Translations under genes and position numbers: made by a program
Notes under the pieces: generated by a model
Database searches by the model: none
What the model was told of the DNA's origin: nothing
The model's input: only the letters and a program-made list of their open reading frames with translations
NCBI RefSeq assembly: GCF_042932805.1
Contig: NZ_CP170633.1
Coordinates: forward strand, 2,542,001 to 2,606,000
Length of the DNA: 64,000 bases
Direction: 5' to 3'
Source of the DNA: Ascidiaceihabitans sp029251465
Lineage (GTDB): Bacteria; Pseudomonadota; Alphaproteobacteria; Rhodobacterales; Rhodobacteraceae
In this document: positions 43,817 to 52,293 of the stretch, piece by piece
How the letters are laid out: each line of letters begins with the position of its first letter
Position numbering within the stretch: position 1 is the stretch's first letter

Positions 43817-44394
43817 TCGCGCGGCGGTATCCCCTTGCCCTCGCCCGCAGTTGTTACGCCATCGATCAGCACGAACATAATCGTGCAAGGCTCTGTGCCG
43901 CGATTGGCCCACGCGTGATTGGTGCCGCGCTGCACAACGACATCGCCGGCCTTGAGCAGGACGTCATCTTGTTCGTTGTCCATCACCATCCAGATTTCGC
44001 CATTCATCACGATGCCGTAGTCGACTGAATCGGTGCGGTGCATCCAAGGGTGGCGCCCCCCTTGCACGATGTTGGCACCTGCGCCCATTTCAGCAAAAGC
44101 AGCCGCCCCGTCTGTGCTGGACAGTTGCGCCATGACTTCGGGGTCTTCGGGCATGAATTCAACACATCTGAACACGGACCCGTTGGTTGGCGGATGCAGA
44201 ATGAACGGTCCTGTGCACGTTTCGGTCGGGCCGTCGTATTCCGCAGGGGTTTGATCGGTCAGCCAAAAATTTGTCAGGCGCACACCGGGGCGGTTCGGCC
44301 GTTCTAGCATTTGCGTTGCGGTTTGATCGCTCTCGATGATTGCGACCCCGTTTTCATCATGGCCAGTGACGACGCGTCGGTATTCTTTGTGCAT
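43813..44394 (-). CDS. Cupin-domain protein of the TAXI-TRAP operon
   Basis: 193 residues. The C-terminal cupin barrel carries HPWMHRTDSVDYGIVMNGE and QRGTNHAWANRG, the two conserved cupin motifs with His and Glu ligands. It follows the fused TRAP permease by 10 bases on the same strand, so it likely acts on the imported compound, for instance as an isomerase, lyase or dioxygenase. Which of these is unknown. Confidence 0.75.
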   Translation of the reverse strand: MHKEYRRVVTGHDENGVAIIESDQTATQMLERPNRPGVRLTNFWLTDQTPAEYDGPTETCTGPFILHPPTNGSVFRCVEFMPEDPEVMAQLSSTDGAAAFAEMGAGANIVQGGRHPWMHRTDSVDYGIVMNGEIWMVMDNEQDDVLLKAGDVVVQRGTNHAWANRGTEPCTIMFVLIDGVTTAGEGKGIPPRD

Positions 44395-44404
44395 GGATCA
44401 CTCC

Positions 44405-46285
44405 TTAGATCGGGATTGGTTTTGGTTTTGTCCGGTCGAAAAACACGACCGCGCTGAACAGGACTAAGCCTAGAATCCCGCTGAGATAGCCCTGAAACAG
44501 CAGGGCCAACCCCGCAACGGCGGCCAAGCCACGCAGCATCGGCGTCAAACGCTGGGTCAGACAACCGATGATGGCCACAGCAATCGCTGCCGTTCCAAAA
44601 GCGGCGGTCACAGCGGCAAAAGCGTTTTCGAGCAGGCTGCCTTGCATCAGAATTCCCGGCCCGTAAACAAAGGCAAAGGGCAGGACAAAACTGGTGGCGG
44701 CGTAGCTTGCCGCGGTCCAGCCGACCTTGTTTACATCTGCCCCCGCGATGCCCCCCGCCACGTAGGACGCAAGCGCGACGGGCGGTGTGATCGTCGAAAT
44801 GCAGCCGTAATAAAACACAAAGAAATGCGCCGTTAGCACCGGAACTTCGAGCCGCACAAGCGCTGGTGCAACCACGGTCGCGAGGATCAAATACGCCGCT
44901 GTCGTCGGCAGCCCCATCCCCAGAATGATCGAGGTGATCATCGTGAACAGCAGCGCAAGGAACAAATAGCCGCCAGACGCGACGTCGATCAGCGTCGCGA
45001 TCTTTGATCCCAGACCGGTGACACCGAGAATGCCTGCAATAATGCCCGCCGCCGCACAGGCCGCCGAAATCGTCACGACGCTGCGCGCCCCTTCGGAAAT
45101 GCTGTTGCAGATTTTGCCAAAGAATTCACGATCAATTTTGCGCCGCCAAACAATGTCCAGCACGATCAGCGCCCCCATGGCCCACAGCGACGCCATGAAC
45201 GGCGAATAGCCCATCAGCATCATGGTAATCAGCGTGCCAAAGGCAAAAATGAACGGTCCACCTTTGATCAACACGTGCAACAGCGGGATCTCATCTGTTG
45301 CCTCCGTCACATTGGGGGCGATCCCCAGTTTGGTTGCTTGCAGGTGCACCACCACAAAGGCAGAACCGAAAAACAACAGCGCGGGCAACAAGGCCGCCAG
45401 CATAATCGACGTGTAGGGAACCCCGACAATTTCGGCCATGATAAAGGCCGCAGCCCCCATCACGGGCGGCATGATTTGTCCGCCAGTCGAGGCCACGGCC
45501 TCAATCGCGGCGGCTTGATGTGGTTTATAGCCCTCGCGCTTCATGATCGGGATAGTGACCGTGCCCGTGACCGCGACGTTCCCCGCAGCCGACCCCGACA
45601 CCATGCCGATCAGCGTCGAAAACAACACTGCCGACTTGGCGCTGGCCGCCCGAAGCCCGCGTGTGCACCGCGTCGACAGCTCGAAAAAGAAATCACCGGC
45701 GCCGAAGTTAGAAAGCAAGGCCCCAAAGATCGTAAAGACGATGATGTAGGTCGCAGCCACCCCGACCGGAATGCCGTAAATACCTTGGGTATCGGTCGTC
45801 AGCACCAGCACGATCCGCTCTAGGCTAGACCCGCGCCCCTCTAGGACACCGGGCAAATACGGGGCCGCAAACGGGTACAAAAAGAACACCAACGTGATGC
45901 CCGCAAGGAACAGGCCAATGCCGCGCCGGGCGGCCTCAAACACCACCAAGAGCAAAACCACACCGGCGACGTAATCCCCGTCAGACGTGATACCACCACT
46001 AAAGGCGATGGATTTCCACTGGCTCAGCAGCCAAAGACTGGCCCCGACCGTTGCGCCCACAAGACCCGTCGAAATCGCCGCATTCAGAACGGTTCCTTCT
46101 AGTCTTTTGGACGCAGGTTTGATCACGAACAACAGGGACAACGCCAGCATCACATGCGTCACACGCATCGGCATGGTCGAGATTGAAACCACGCCCGAGA
46201 CGACCATCAAATGGTACGCTCCGAGGCCGAGCCCCGCCAGATAAATTGCGTTTCGAAGGGTCACAAAGCGTTCAAGAAATGTCAT
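44405..46285 (-). CDS. TAXI-TRAP fused permease (4TM/12TM)
   Basis: 626 residues combining the small and large TRAP subunits in one chain, the form that goes with TAXI binding proteins. Motifs are GSAAGNVAVTGTVTIPIMKREGYKPHQ (about 225-250, shortened here), GLPTTAAYLILATVVAPALV and PPVALASYVAGGIAG. It imports an organic acid such as glutamate or 2-oxoglutarate in known cases; the substrate here is unknown. It lies 59 bases after the TAXI binding-protein gene. Confidence 0.86.
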   Translation of the reverse strand: MTFLERFVTLRNAIYLAGLGLGAYHLMVVSGVVSISTMPMRVTHVMLALSLLFVIKPASKRLEGTVLNAAISTGLVGATVGASLWLLSQWKSIAFSGGITSDGDYVAGVVLLLVVFEAARRGIGLFLAGITLVFFLYPFAAPYLPGVLEGRGSSLERIVLVLTTDTQGIYGIPVGVAATYIIVFTIFGALLSNFGAGDFFFELSTRCTRGLRAASAKSAVLFSTLIGMVSGSAAGNVAVTGTVTIPIMKREGYKPHQAAAIEAVASTGGQIMPPVMGAAAFIMAEIVGVPYTSIMLAALLPALLFFGSAFVVVHLQATKLGIAPNVTEATDEIPLLHVLIKGGPFIFAFGTLITMMLMGYSPFMASLWAMGALIVLDIVWRRKIDREFFGKICNSISEGARSVVTISAACAAAGIIAGILGVTGLGSKIATLIDVASGGYLFLALLFTMITSIILGMGLPTTAAYLILATVVAPALVRLEVPVLTAHFFVFYYGCISTITPPVALASYVAGGIAGADVNKVGWTAASYAATSFVLPFAFVYGPGILMQGSLLENAFAAVTAAFGTAAIAVAIIGCLTQRLTPMLRGLAAVAGLALLFQGYLSGILGLVLFSAVVFFDRTKPKPIPI

Positions 46286-46344
46286 GGAAAATGTCCCAGC
46301 GGTCAGTGATCGACGAGAGACCGCACAGGCCCCTCGTCCGTTGT

Positions 46345-47277
46345 TTACTTCGCGTCGAAATACGCCTGCGCGCCGGCGTGTAGCGGGATCGCCAGCTGTA
46401 GTGACATCGCAGGCTCGATCTGGCGTGCGTTGGCGTTTTCGCCCTGCAGCTCTGCCAGATTGTCAAAGATCGCAGCCGTCACCGCCTGGACTGTCGCCGC
46501 ATCAAGCGTGTTTGGCGCGACCAGCATGTTGTTCACACCGATCAGCGTACCGCTGTCAGCGGTGCCGTAAACATCAGGCGCGATTTCGACGGACATGTAG
46601 GCCCCATTCGCCGCCAATGCTGCGTCAAGCTGACCTTCGGAAAACGCGATAAAGCGCAATTCAGCGCCAGCTGTGGCTTGCATCACGGCCCCTGCCGGAT
46701 AGCCGGACAATGCCAGTGCTGCGTCAACGGTTCCGTCGGTCAGTTGGCTAAACCCGTCCGAGTAAGACACAAAGCTGGGCGTGAAATCATCGACGGACAT
46801 GTCGTGCAATGGCAGCAGGAAATTCAGAAAACCAAGCGTGCCTCCCCCCGCAGGGCCAACCGCCACGCGTTTGCCCGCCAGATCCTCGAACGTTTTGATG
46901 TCACTGTCGGCCAGCACCATCATGTGCAACACGGACGGATGCAACGCGGCCACAGCACCGATGTCGATTGGCCCCGCTTTGGTGTAGGGACCTTTGCCTT
47001 TGATCGCCAATGCCGCGAGGTTGTTGTTGGTGATCGCAATTTCGACTTCGCCAGCGGCAATCAAGTTGGGGTTTTGCACCGAACCACCGGTCACAATCGG
47101 CACCATCGATAGGCCAGCGCCCGCATGTTTGGTCACAACATTCGAGATGCTTTGACCCATCGGATAAAACGCGCCACCAAGTGATGCGGTCCCGATACGC
47201 AGCTCTTCCGCAGATGTCGCTGAGGCCGCGACCGTCAATGCTGCCGCGCCCAAAAATGTCTTCATTGATCTAAACAT
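46345..47277 (-). CDS. TAXI-family TRAP binding protein
   Basis: 310 residues with a signal peptide (MFRSMKTFLGAAALTVAASATSA). TAXI features are IGTASLGGAFYPMGQSIS, VGPAGGGTLGF and GYPAGAVMQATAGAEL. It is first of three genes in its operon, with GGGAGG before the ATG. The palindrome at 47332 is 55 bases upstream, suggesting control by the same regulator as the malonate operon. Confidence 0.84.
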   Translation of the reverse strand: MFRSMKTFLGAAALTVAASATSAEELRIGTASLGGAFYPMGQSISNVVTKHAGAGLSMVPIVTGGSVQNPNLIAAGEVEIAITNNNLAALAIKGKGPYTKAGPIDIGAVAALHPSVLHMMVLADSDIKTFEDLAGKRVAVGPAGGGTLGFLNFLLPLHDMSVDDFTPSFVSYSDGFSQLTDGTVDAALALSGYPAGAVMQATAGAELRFIAFSEGQLDAALAANGAYMSVEIAPDVYGTADSGTLIGVNNMLVAPNTLDAATVQAVTAAIFDNLAELQGENANARQIEPAMSLQLAIPLHAGAQAYFDAK

Positions 47278-47331
47278 AGAATCCTCCCTGGATAGAAAGT
47301 GATCCTAAAGACATTTTTACGGATTGCAAAA

Positions 47332-47343
47332 AATATCGATATT
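47332..47343. promoter_or_regulatory. Operator-like palindrome, copy 3 (exact)
   Basis: AATATCGATATT, identical to copy 2 including flanking AAA and AAT, 55 bases before the TAXI start. Confidence 0.6.
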
Positions 47344-47385
47344 AATGTAATTACGTTACAAATATCACTATAAATTACGAACCAA

Positions 47386-48360
47386 TTAGGGTCGCTGAGG
47401 CCGTGCAGATGCATCACAGACTTGATTCGGGTCTTCCAACGCGCAACCTGCTTCGGCGCGCAGGCATGACACGATGGCGTTCGATCCAGCATCGCCAGCA
47501 TGATAGTGATAGCCCAGCGTCTCGGTTTCATGCCCGCCGCATTTATCCAGATCATCTGCGCCAGAACCATCGGACAGCAAATTGTCGAAAATGCCATACC
47601 CGTCCATTGCAATCCCGATCTGTGATGCGTGGCCTGTGGCCGTTTCTGCGCCCGTCAAACAGTCGGTCACAGCATGGTAATGATAGCCGACATGGGGGTT
47701 CACGTGCCCACCACAATCATCAAATGGCGCAATGGTGTGTGCGGCAAGAATGTCGTCCACAGGGGCAGGTCCATCGAGGCGGATGCCATTGTTTGCCACC
47801 CCTGACCCTGAGGCATTCGTCGGGTTCGTGCGCCAAGTACGCTGCGGTTCTAACGGAATTACATAGGTCATTGTTGCATCATCCGGCATATATTCTGGCA
47901 GGCATTGCACACAATAGTTGTTAAATTCTGGATCAACGTCGGGGCGCGCAGCCGCCTCGCAGGCCGCCTTGCTATCGGTCACGCGTATCTTGCCCGTGGC
48001 CTCATCGAACAGCTGCCATTCTTCGTCATCATACATCGTTGCCAAGCCGGAAATGAACGCCCCGTCGACGTCATGCACGGTTCCGTCCTTTAGCCAGATG
48101 CCACCCTTTTCGGCGGTGTCGTCTATCGACGTCGGGCACCACGGCCCCGGTGTATAAGACTTGGGGTCTGCCTTGACCGTAATTGAAAAACACTTTGTCT
48201 GTGTGCCGCCAGACAGCGTGCAATCGACGATCTCGGGGCCAGAAACCACGTTCGCATTTTCAAAGAAATGCCCGATGGAATGCAATTGGTCCGATTGGGT
48301 GTCAGCCAGCGACGGGGTAGCCAAAAGGCATGCAAAAAATGGAGGCGGAAGGAATTTCAT
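47386..48360 (-). CDS. Secreted YHYH-domain protein
   Basis: 324 residues with a signal peptide (MKFLPPPFFACLLATPSLAD, ATG 48360, after AAGGA). It contains two copies of the YHYH motif, HVGYHYHA and TLGYHYHA, and about 13 cysteines in the mature part, so disulfide bonds are likely. The YHYH domain is of unknown function and often found in exported proteins. It is monocistronic, between the IclR regulator and the TAXI operon. The histidines could bind metal. Confidence 0.78.
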   Translation of the reverse strand: MKFLPPPFFACLLATPSLADTQSDQLHSIGHFFENANVVSGPEIVDCTLSGGTQTKCFSITVKADPKSYTPGPWCPTSIDDTAEKGGIWLKDGTVHDVDGAFISGLATMYDDEEWQLFDEATGKIRVTDSKAACEAAARPDVDPEFNNYCVQCLPEYMPDDATMTYVIPLEPQRTWRTNPTNASGSGVANNGIRLDGPAPVDDILAAHTIAPFDDCGGHVNPHVGYHYHAVTDCLTGAETATGHASQIGIAMDGYGIFDNLLSDGSGADDLDKCGGHETETLGYHYHAGDAGSNAIVSCLRAEAGCALEDPNQVCDASARPQRP

Positions 48361-48468
48361 GGCACGTCCAATCAGCTGGTGTCGCGTTTTGGGGGCGCAG
48401 GTTTGCACTCCGGTTGTCACTACTACGTAGCTCCGCGGACTTTCCGTCGGTTTATTTTGTGCGGCGCG

Positions 48469-49212
48469 TTAGGTTTTGAGAAACGCGGCCCTGCTCGCTT
48501 CCATGCATTTTCTAAGATCAGGCTCCACAGACACAAATCGACTGCTTGGCGCTGGCACCGAAATGGCAAAAACATCGCCGTTATGTCCTGCAATCGCAAA
48601 GCCCAACGCACTGACGCCGTCGGTGTGATCGTTCTCGTCGCGGGCCAATTCACCCGCCCGTATTCGCGACAGCTCCTTCAAAAGCGGGCCAAGTTGAATA
48701 TCGAACTCAGGATTCTCTGACAGCTCGGACAAAATCAGTTTTTCTGCGGCAGTCTCGTCCAGACACGCAAGGGCGGCTTTGCCATTTGCGGTGGTGGTCA
48801 GAGGAAAAGTTTCGCCGATGCTGGACACCGTTCTAAGGCGCTGGCTACCGATGACCTGATCGATAAACCGCATCTTGCGACCTTCCAGAACCGCCAGATC
48901 CACGGTTTCCGATGTGGCGGCAGATATCTCTTTCATGACCGGACGCAGACGCGCGCGCAGATCGAACACCGGGGCTTTTGACAGGCTCTGGATTTCCGGA
49001 CCCAACCTGATTCGCCCTTGCCCCCCGTCGGTCGCAACAAAGCCCTCAAGCGAAAGTGCGCTTACGATCCGCTGTACCGTAGAGCGGGGCAGTTCGACTT
49101 GGTTGGCGATTTGCCCAAGGCTAAGCCCATCGGTATTTTTCCCCAAAACACGCAGGATGTCTGCGGCGCGGGTAATGACCTGAATGCCTTGTATTCTTTG
49201 CGCATCGTTCAC
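48469..49212 (-). CDS. IclR-family transcriptional regulator
   Basis: 247 residues: winged helix-turn-helix at about 10-70 (SLGQIANQVELPRSTVQRIVSALS) and an IclR effector domain at about 85-245. I begin it at GTG 49212, since the long frame upstream lacks a ribosome site and IclR proteins are about 250 residues. It faces the ten-gene cyclase-Liv-BKACE operon and is almost certainly its regulator. A palindrome at 49297, between the two, is a candidate binding site. Confidence 0.85.
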   Translation of the reverse strand: MNDAQRIQGIQVITRAADILRVLGKNTDGLSLGQIANQVELPRSTVQRIVSALSLEGFVATDGGQGRIRLGPEIQSLSKAPVFDLRARLRPVMKEISAATSETVDLAVLEGRKMRFIDQVIGSQRLRTVSSIGETFPLTTTANGKAALACLDETAAEKLILSELSENPEFDIQLGPLLKELSRIRAGELARDENDHTDGVSALGFAIAGHNGDVFAISVPAPSSRFVSVEPDLRKCMEASRAAFLKT

Positions 49213-49296
49213 TTTTACTGTCTCACTTTTGCATTTCCGAGCCGCCGGTACGGCCTTGTGTAGTCTACAAAACGCGCCTTTGGAATTCAATACTTG

Positions 49297-49309
49297 ACCG
49301 CTATGCGGT
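49297..49309. promoter_or_regulatory. Candidate IclR operator
   Basis: ACCGC-TAT-GCGGT is a perfect 13-bp palindrome resembling the CCGC-N3-GCGG core of several IclR-type sites. It lies 52 bases before the cyclase start, with a TATGTGGAAC half-like site nearby. Confidence 0.45.
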
Positions 49310-49360
49310 ACATATTGCACCATTATGTGGAACACTGGGAAATTTACTTGAGGAAATGCG

Positions 49361-50200
49361 ATGACTGTTACAGTTCGCGGAATTGAATTTCAGGCCAATT
49401 TGGACAACGATATGGGGCTGGAGTTTGTCAATTTGAGCCATCGGTTCGGATACCAATGCCCCAATTGGCCGTATTTTGACGACGTCGATATCAAGCGAAA
49501 GCACTACATGGCGAAATCCGGTGTGCTGAGCCAAACCATCACCACCACGATGCACGTCACAACGCACATCGATGCCCCTGCCCACGTCGTACAGGGCACG
49601 CCGTTCATTGACGAAGTGCCACTGCCGCATTTCTTTGGATCCGGTCTGGTCGTGTCGATTCCGAAACAGAAATGGGAAAAAATCACCGGCGAAGATCTGG
49701 AAGAAGCCTGTGGTCACGCAATCCGCAAAGGCGATGTTTTGATCATCAACACCGGTTGGCACAAGCAATACGAAGACGGCGATTATTTTGCCTACTGCCC
49801 TGGCTTGGTGCAGTCCGCCGCCGATTGGATGGTCGAAAAAGGCGTAAAGGTTGTCGGTCATGACACCCAAGCCAATGACCACCCGCTTGCCACTGCAATC
49901 GGCCCGCAACGCAACGGTCCGATCCATCCGCACCTCGAACAAGAGTACTTTGAATGGTCAGGCGGTGTGGACTGGAAAGATGATTTCCCAGAGTGGGAAC
50001 CGGTGCACAATACGCTGTTCAAAAACGGAATCCTCGGGATCGAAAACGTTGGCGGCGATCTGGATTCTGTGACCGGCAAACGCGTCACATTCGCGTTTTT
50101 CCCATGGAACTGGGATCGCGGCGACGGCTGCATCATTCGCCTTGTTGCGATGACCGACAAAAAACAGGCCTACCGCATCGAAGCCGGGGACGCGTTTTAA
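49361..50200 (+). CDS. Cyclase-family metal hydrolase
   Basis: 279 residues of the cyclase / kynurenine formamidase / isatin hydrolase fold. The metal signature is H65-x3-H69-x-D71-x3-H75 in HVTTHIDAPAH, followed by VGHDTQANDHPLA with further conserved residues. It likely opens an amide, lactone or formamide bond. It is the first gene of a long operon, and AGGAAATGCG precedes the start. The substrate is unknown; the neighbours point to a hydroxy or keto acid precursor. Confidence 0.82.
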   Translation: MTVTVRGIEFQANLDNDMGLEFVNLSHRFGYQCPNWPYFDDVDIKRKHYMAKSGVLSQTITTTMHVTTHIDAPAHVVQGTPFIDEVPLPHFFGSGLVVSIPKQKWEKITGEDLEEACGHAIRKGDVLIINTGWHKQYEDGDYFAYCPGLVQSAADWMVEKGVKVVGHDTQANDHPLATAIGPQRNGPIHPHLEQEYFEWSGGVDWKDDFPEWEPVHNTLFKNGILGIENVGGDLDSVTGKRVTFAFFPWNWDRGDGCIIRLVAMTDKKQAYRIEAGDAF

Positions 50201-50553
50201 TGCACCTCAAACGTTTCGCAGATGCGCAGACCTATGATGCGCCCAACCACTGGGGCGTCACCGGACTGCGGTTGCAAGGGTTTGAAGATGGGGGTCCGAA
50301 AAACCAATGGATCGGGTTTTCCCAATTTCTACCCGGTGGTGGCGCTGGCCCCGACAGCACCCCGTTTGAAAAGGTCTATGTGGTTCTTGAGGGCGAAATG
50401 ACGGTCGAAATCGACGATGTGCAAACCGTTCTGCGGGCCATGGACAGTTGCACGATACCCGCAAACGAGGTCCGTAAAATCGAAAATCAGACGAACCACA
50501 TTTGCAAAATGCTCGTTGTGATCCCGTATCCCGACACACAGCAACCGGAGTAG
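50200..50553 (+). CDS. Cupin-domain protein
   Basis: 117-residue single cupin barrel (VYVVLEGEMTVEIDD and SCTIPANEVRKIEN). The ATG overlaps the cyclase stop in TAATG, so I start here rather than at the upstream frame. The usual His metal ligands are partly missing in both motifs, so it may be an effector-binding or isomerase-type cupin rather than a metalloenzyme. It belongs to the ten-gene operon. Confidence 0.75.
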   Translation: MHLKRFADAQTYDAPNHWGVTGLRLQGFEDGGPKNQWIGFSQFLPGGGAGPDSTPFEKVYVVLEGEMTVEIDDVQTVLRAMDSCTIPANEVRKIENQTNHICKMLVVIPYPDTQQPE

Positions 50554-50556
50554 ATC

Positions 50557-51342
50557 ATGTCACTCGATCACCCACATCTTATGTTCGATGTCGCCGGTAA
50601 GGTGGCTTTGATCACCGGTGCGTCCGGTGCATTTGGCGCAGTTGCCGCGCAGTGCTTGTCTGGTGCTGGTTGCAAAGTCGTTCTGGCCGCAGGAAACGCC
50701 AAAACGATGGCTGACGTGGCCGACCGCTGCACCGGCGAAACGCATCAAGTAAACGCCCGCCCGGACAGTGAAACCGCCTGCAAAAAAATGATCGCAGAAA
50801 CCGTCAAGGCGTTTGGGCAAATCGACATTTTAGTCGTCGCATCGGGGATGAACAAAGTGGCCAGGATCGAAGACATGGCACCCGACACCTTCGGGTCCGT
50901 CATGGACGCCAATGTCACGCAATCATGGTTAATCGCGCGTGCGGCCACCGCACAGATGAAGGCCCAAGGCGCAGGTGGCAAAATCGTTTTTGTATCATCC
51001 GCGCGCGGACTTTTAGGACATCCGGCAGGCTACACCGCCTATTGCGCGTCCAAAGCTGCCGTTGACGGGATGACCAAGGCCTTGGGCTGCGAACTTGGGC
51101 CAACGGGCATTACGGTTAACGCGATCGCCCCAACTGTGTTTCGCTCACCGCTTACCGCTTGGATGTTCGAGGAAACCCCGGCCGCAACCGCCGTGCGCGA
51201 TGGTTTCCTTGCCCGCGTCCCAAAGGGTCGCTTGGGCGAACCCGAGGATCTAGCAGGACCTTTGCTGTTCCTGTCGTCCAAAGCATCGGATTTTTACACC
51301 GGCCACATCTTATACGCCGACGGCGGCTATACGGCGGGATAG
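50557..51342 (+). CDS. Short-chain dehydrogenase/reductase
   Basis: 261-residue classical SDR. The cofactor motif TGASGAFG is near 19-26, active-site Ser in FVSSARG and the catalytic YCASK at about 168-172. It oxidises an alcohol or reduces a ketone with NAD(P). It comes 3 bases after the cupin gene. It probably acts with the following dehydrogenase on the imported compound. Confidence 0.85.
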   Translation: MSLDHPHLMFDVAGKVALITGASGAFGAVAAQCLSGAGCKVVLAAGNAKTMADVADRCTGETHQVNARPDSETACKKMIAETVKAFGQIDILVVASGMNKVARIEDMAPDTFGSVMDANVTQSWLIARAATAQMKAQGAGGKIVFVSSARGLLGHPAGYTAYCASKAAVDGMTKALGCELGPTGITVNAIAPTVFRSPLTAWMFEETPAATAVRDGFLARVPKGRLGEPEDLAGPLLFLSSKASDFYTGHILYADGGYTAG

Positions 51343-51344
51343 AC

Positions 51345-52271
51345 ATGACATTACGCAACAAAATCGCAGTGATCGGGGCGGGCTTGATGGGCCACGGCAT
51401 TGCTTTGACCTTTGCGCGCGCTGGTCACTCTGTTCGCATTGCAGACCCCAGTACCGACATTCTGATGTCGACCATGGAACGGATCGCAGACAGCCTGTGC
51501 CTGATCGGCGCAACCCCGTCAGAATTGGCGGCAACGTTGTCTCGGGTGACCTTGATGCAGACCACAGCCGAAGCCGTCATCGACGCTGAATTTGTATTCG
51601 AAGCTGCCCCCGAAAAGCTGGAGCTAAAGCAAGCCATTTTCGCAGACATCGAGGCGCATGCGCTGCCGGATGCGATCCTTGCATCCAACACTTCTGTGAT
51701 CCCGATCACCCAGATCATGGCGAACCTACAGGGGCGTCACCGCGCGCTCGGCACCCACTGGTGGAACCCGCCGCACATGATCCCGCTGGTCGAGGTTGTG
51801 AAAACTGAATGGACGGATCCGGCCTTGGCGAAGGTGATGTTTGATCTGCTGGCCCACGCAGGCAAGACCCCTGCGATGGTCGAAAAAGACGTGCCCGGTT
51901 TTATCGGAAACCGTCTGCAACACGCGCTGTGGCGCGAGGCGATTTCCCTTGTGGAAAACGGCATCTGTTCGGCAGAAACCGTGGATGATGTGGTCAAAGC
52001 CAGCTTTGGACGCAGGCTTGCCGTGCTTGGGCCGCTGGAAAACGCCGATCTTGTTGGTCTGGAGCTGACCCAAGACATTCACGCGCAAGTTCTCTTTGAT
52101 CTTGATAACAGCGCGACCCCATCCCCCTACCTGCAAGACATGCGCGACGCCGGACGCAGCGGCATGGCCGCAGGTGCCGGCCTGCGCGACTGGAGCGAGG
52201 GTGACCTAGAAAAAACCAAGGCCCGCGTGGCCGAACATCTTCGAAAACTGGAGGCAATTTTGCCTGACTGA
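51345..52271 (+). CDS. 3-hydroxyacyl-CoA-dehydrogenase-family enzyme
   Basis: 308 residues. Rossmann motif GAGLMG at 11-16, catalytic segment GTHWWNPPHMIPLVEV near 132-147 and a helical C-terminal domain from about 185. The tryptophan pair in place of the usual HFFNP suggests a free 3-hydroxy acid rather than an acyl-CoA, as in carnitine dehydrogenase relatives. A product beta-keto acid would suit the BKACE enzyme at the end of the operon. It starts at ATG 51345, two bases beyond the SDR stop. Confidence 0.82.
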   Translation: MTLRNKIAVIGAGLMGHGIALTFARAGHSVRIADPSTDILMSTMERIADSLCLIGATPSELAATLSRVTLMQTTAEAVIDAEFVFEAAPEKLELKQAIFADIEAHALPDAILASNTSVIPITQIMANLQGRHRALGTHWWNPPHMIPLVEVVKTEWTDPALAKVMFDLLAHAGKTPAMVEKDVPGFIGNRLQHALWREAISLVENGICSAETVDDVVKASFGRRLAVLGPLENADLVGLELTQDIHAQVLFDLDNSATPSPYLQDMRDAGRSGMAAGAGLRDWSEGDLEKTKARVAEHLRKLEAILPD

Positions 52272-52293
52272 CATCGCTTTGGGAGGAGCCAAG

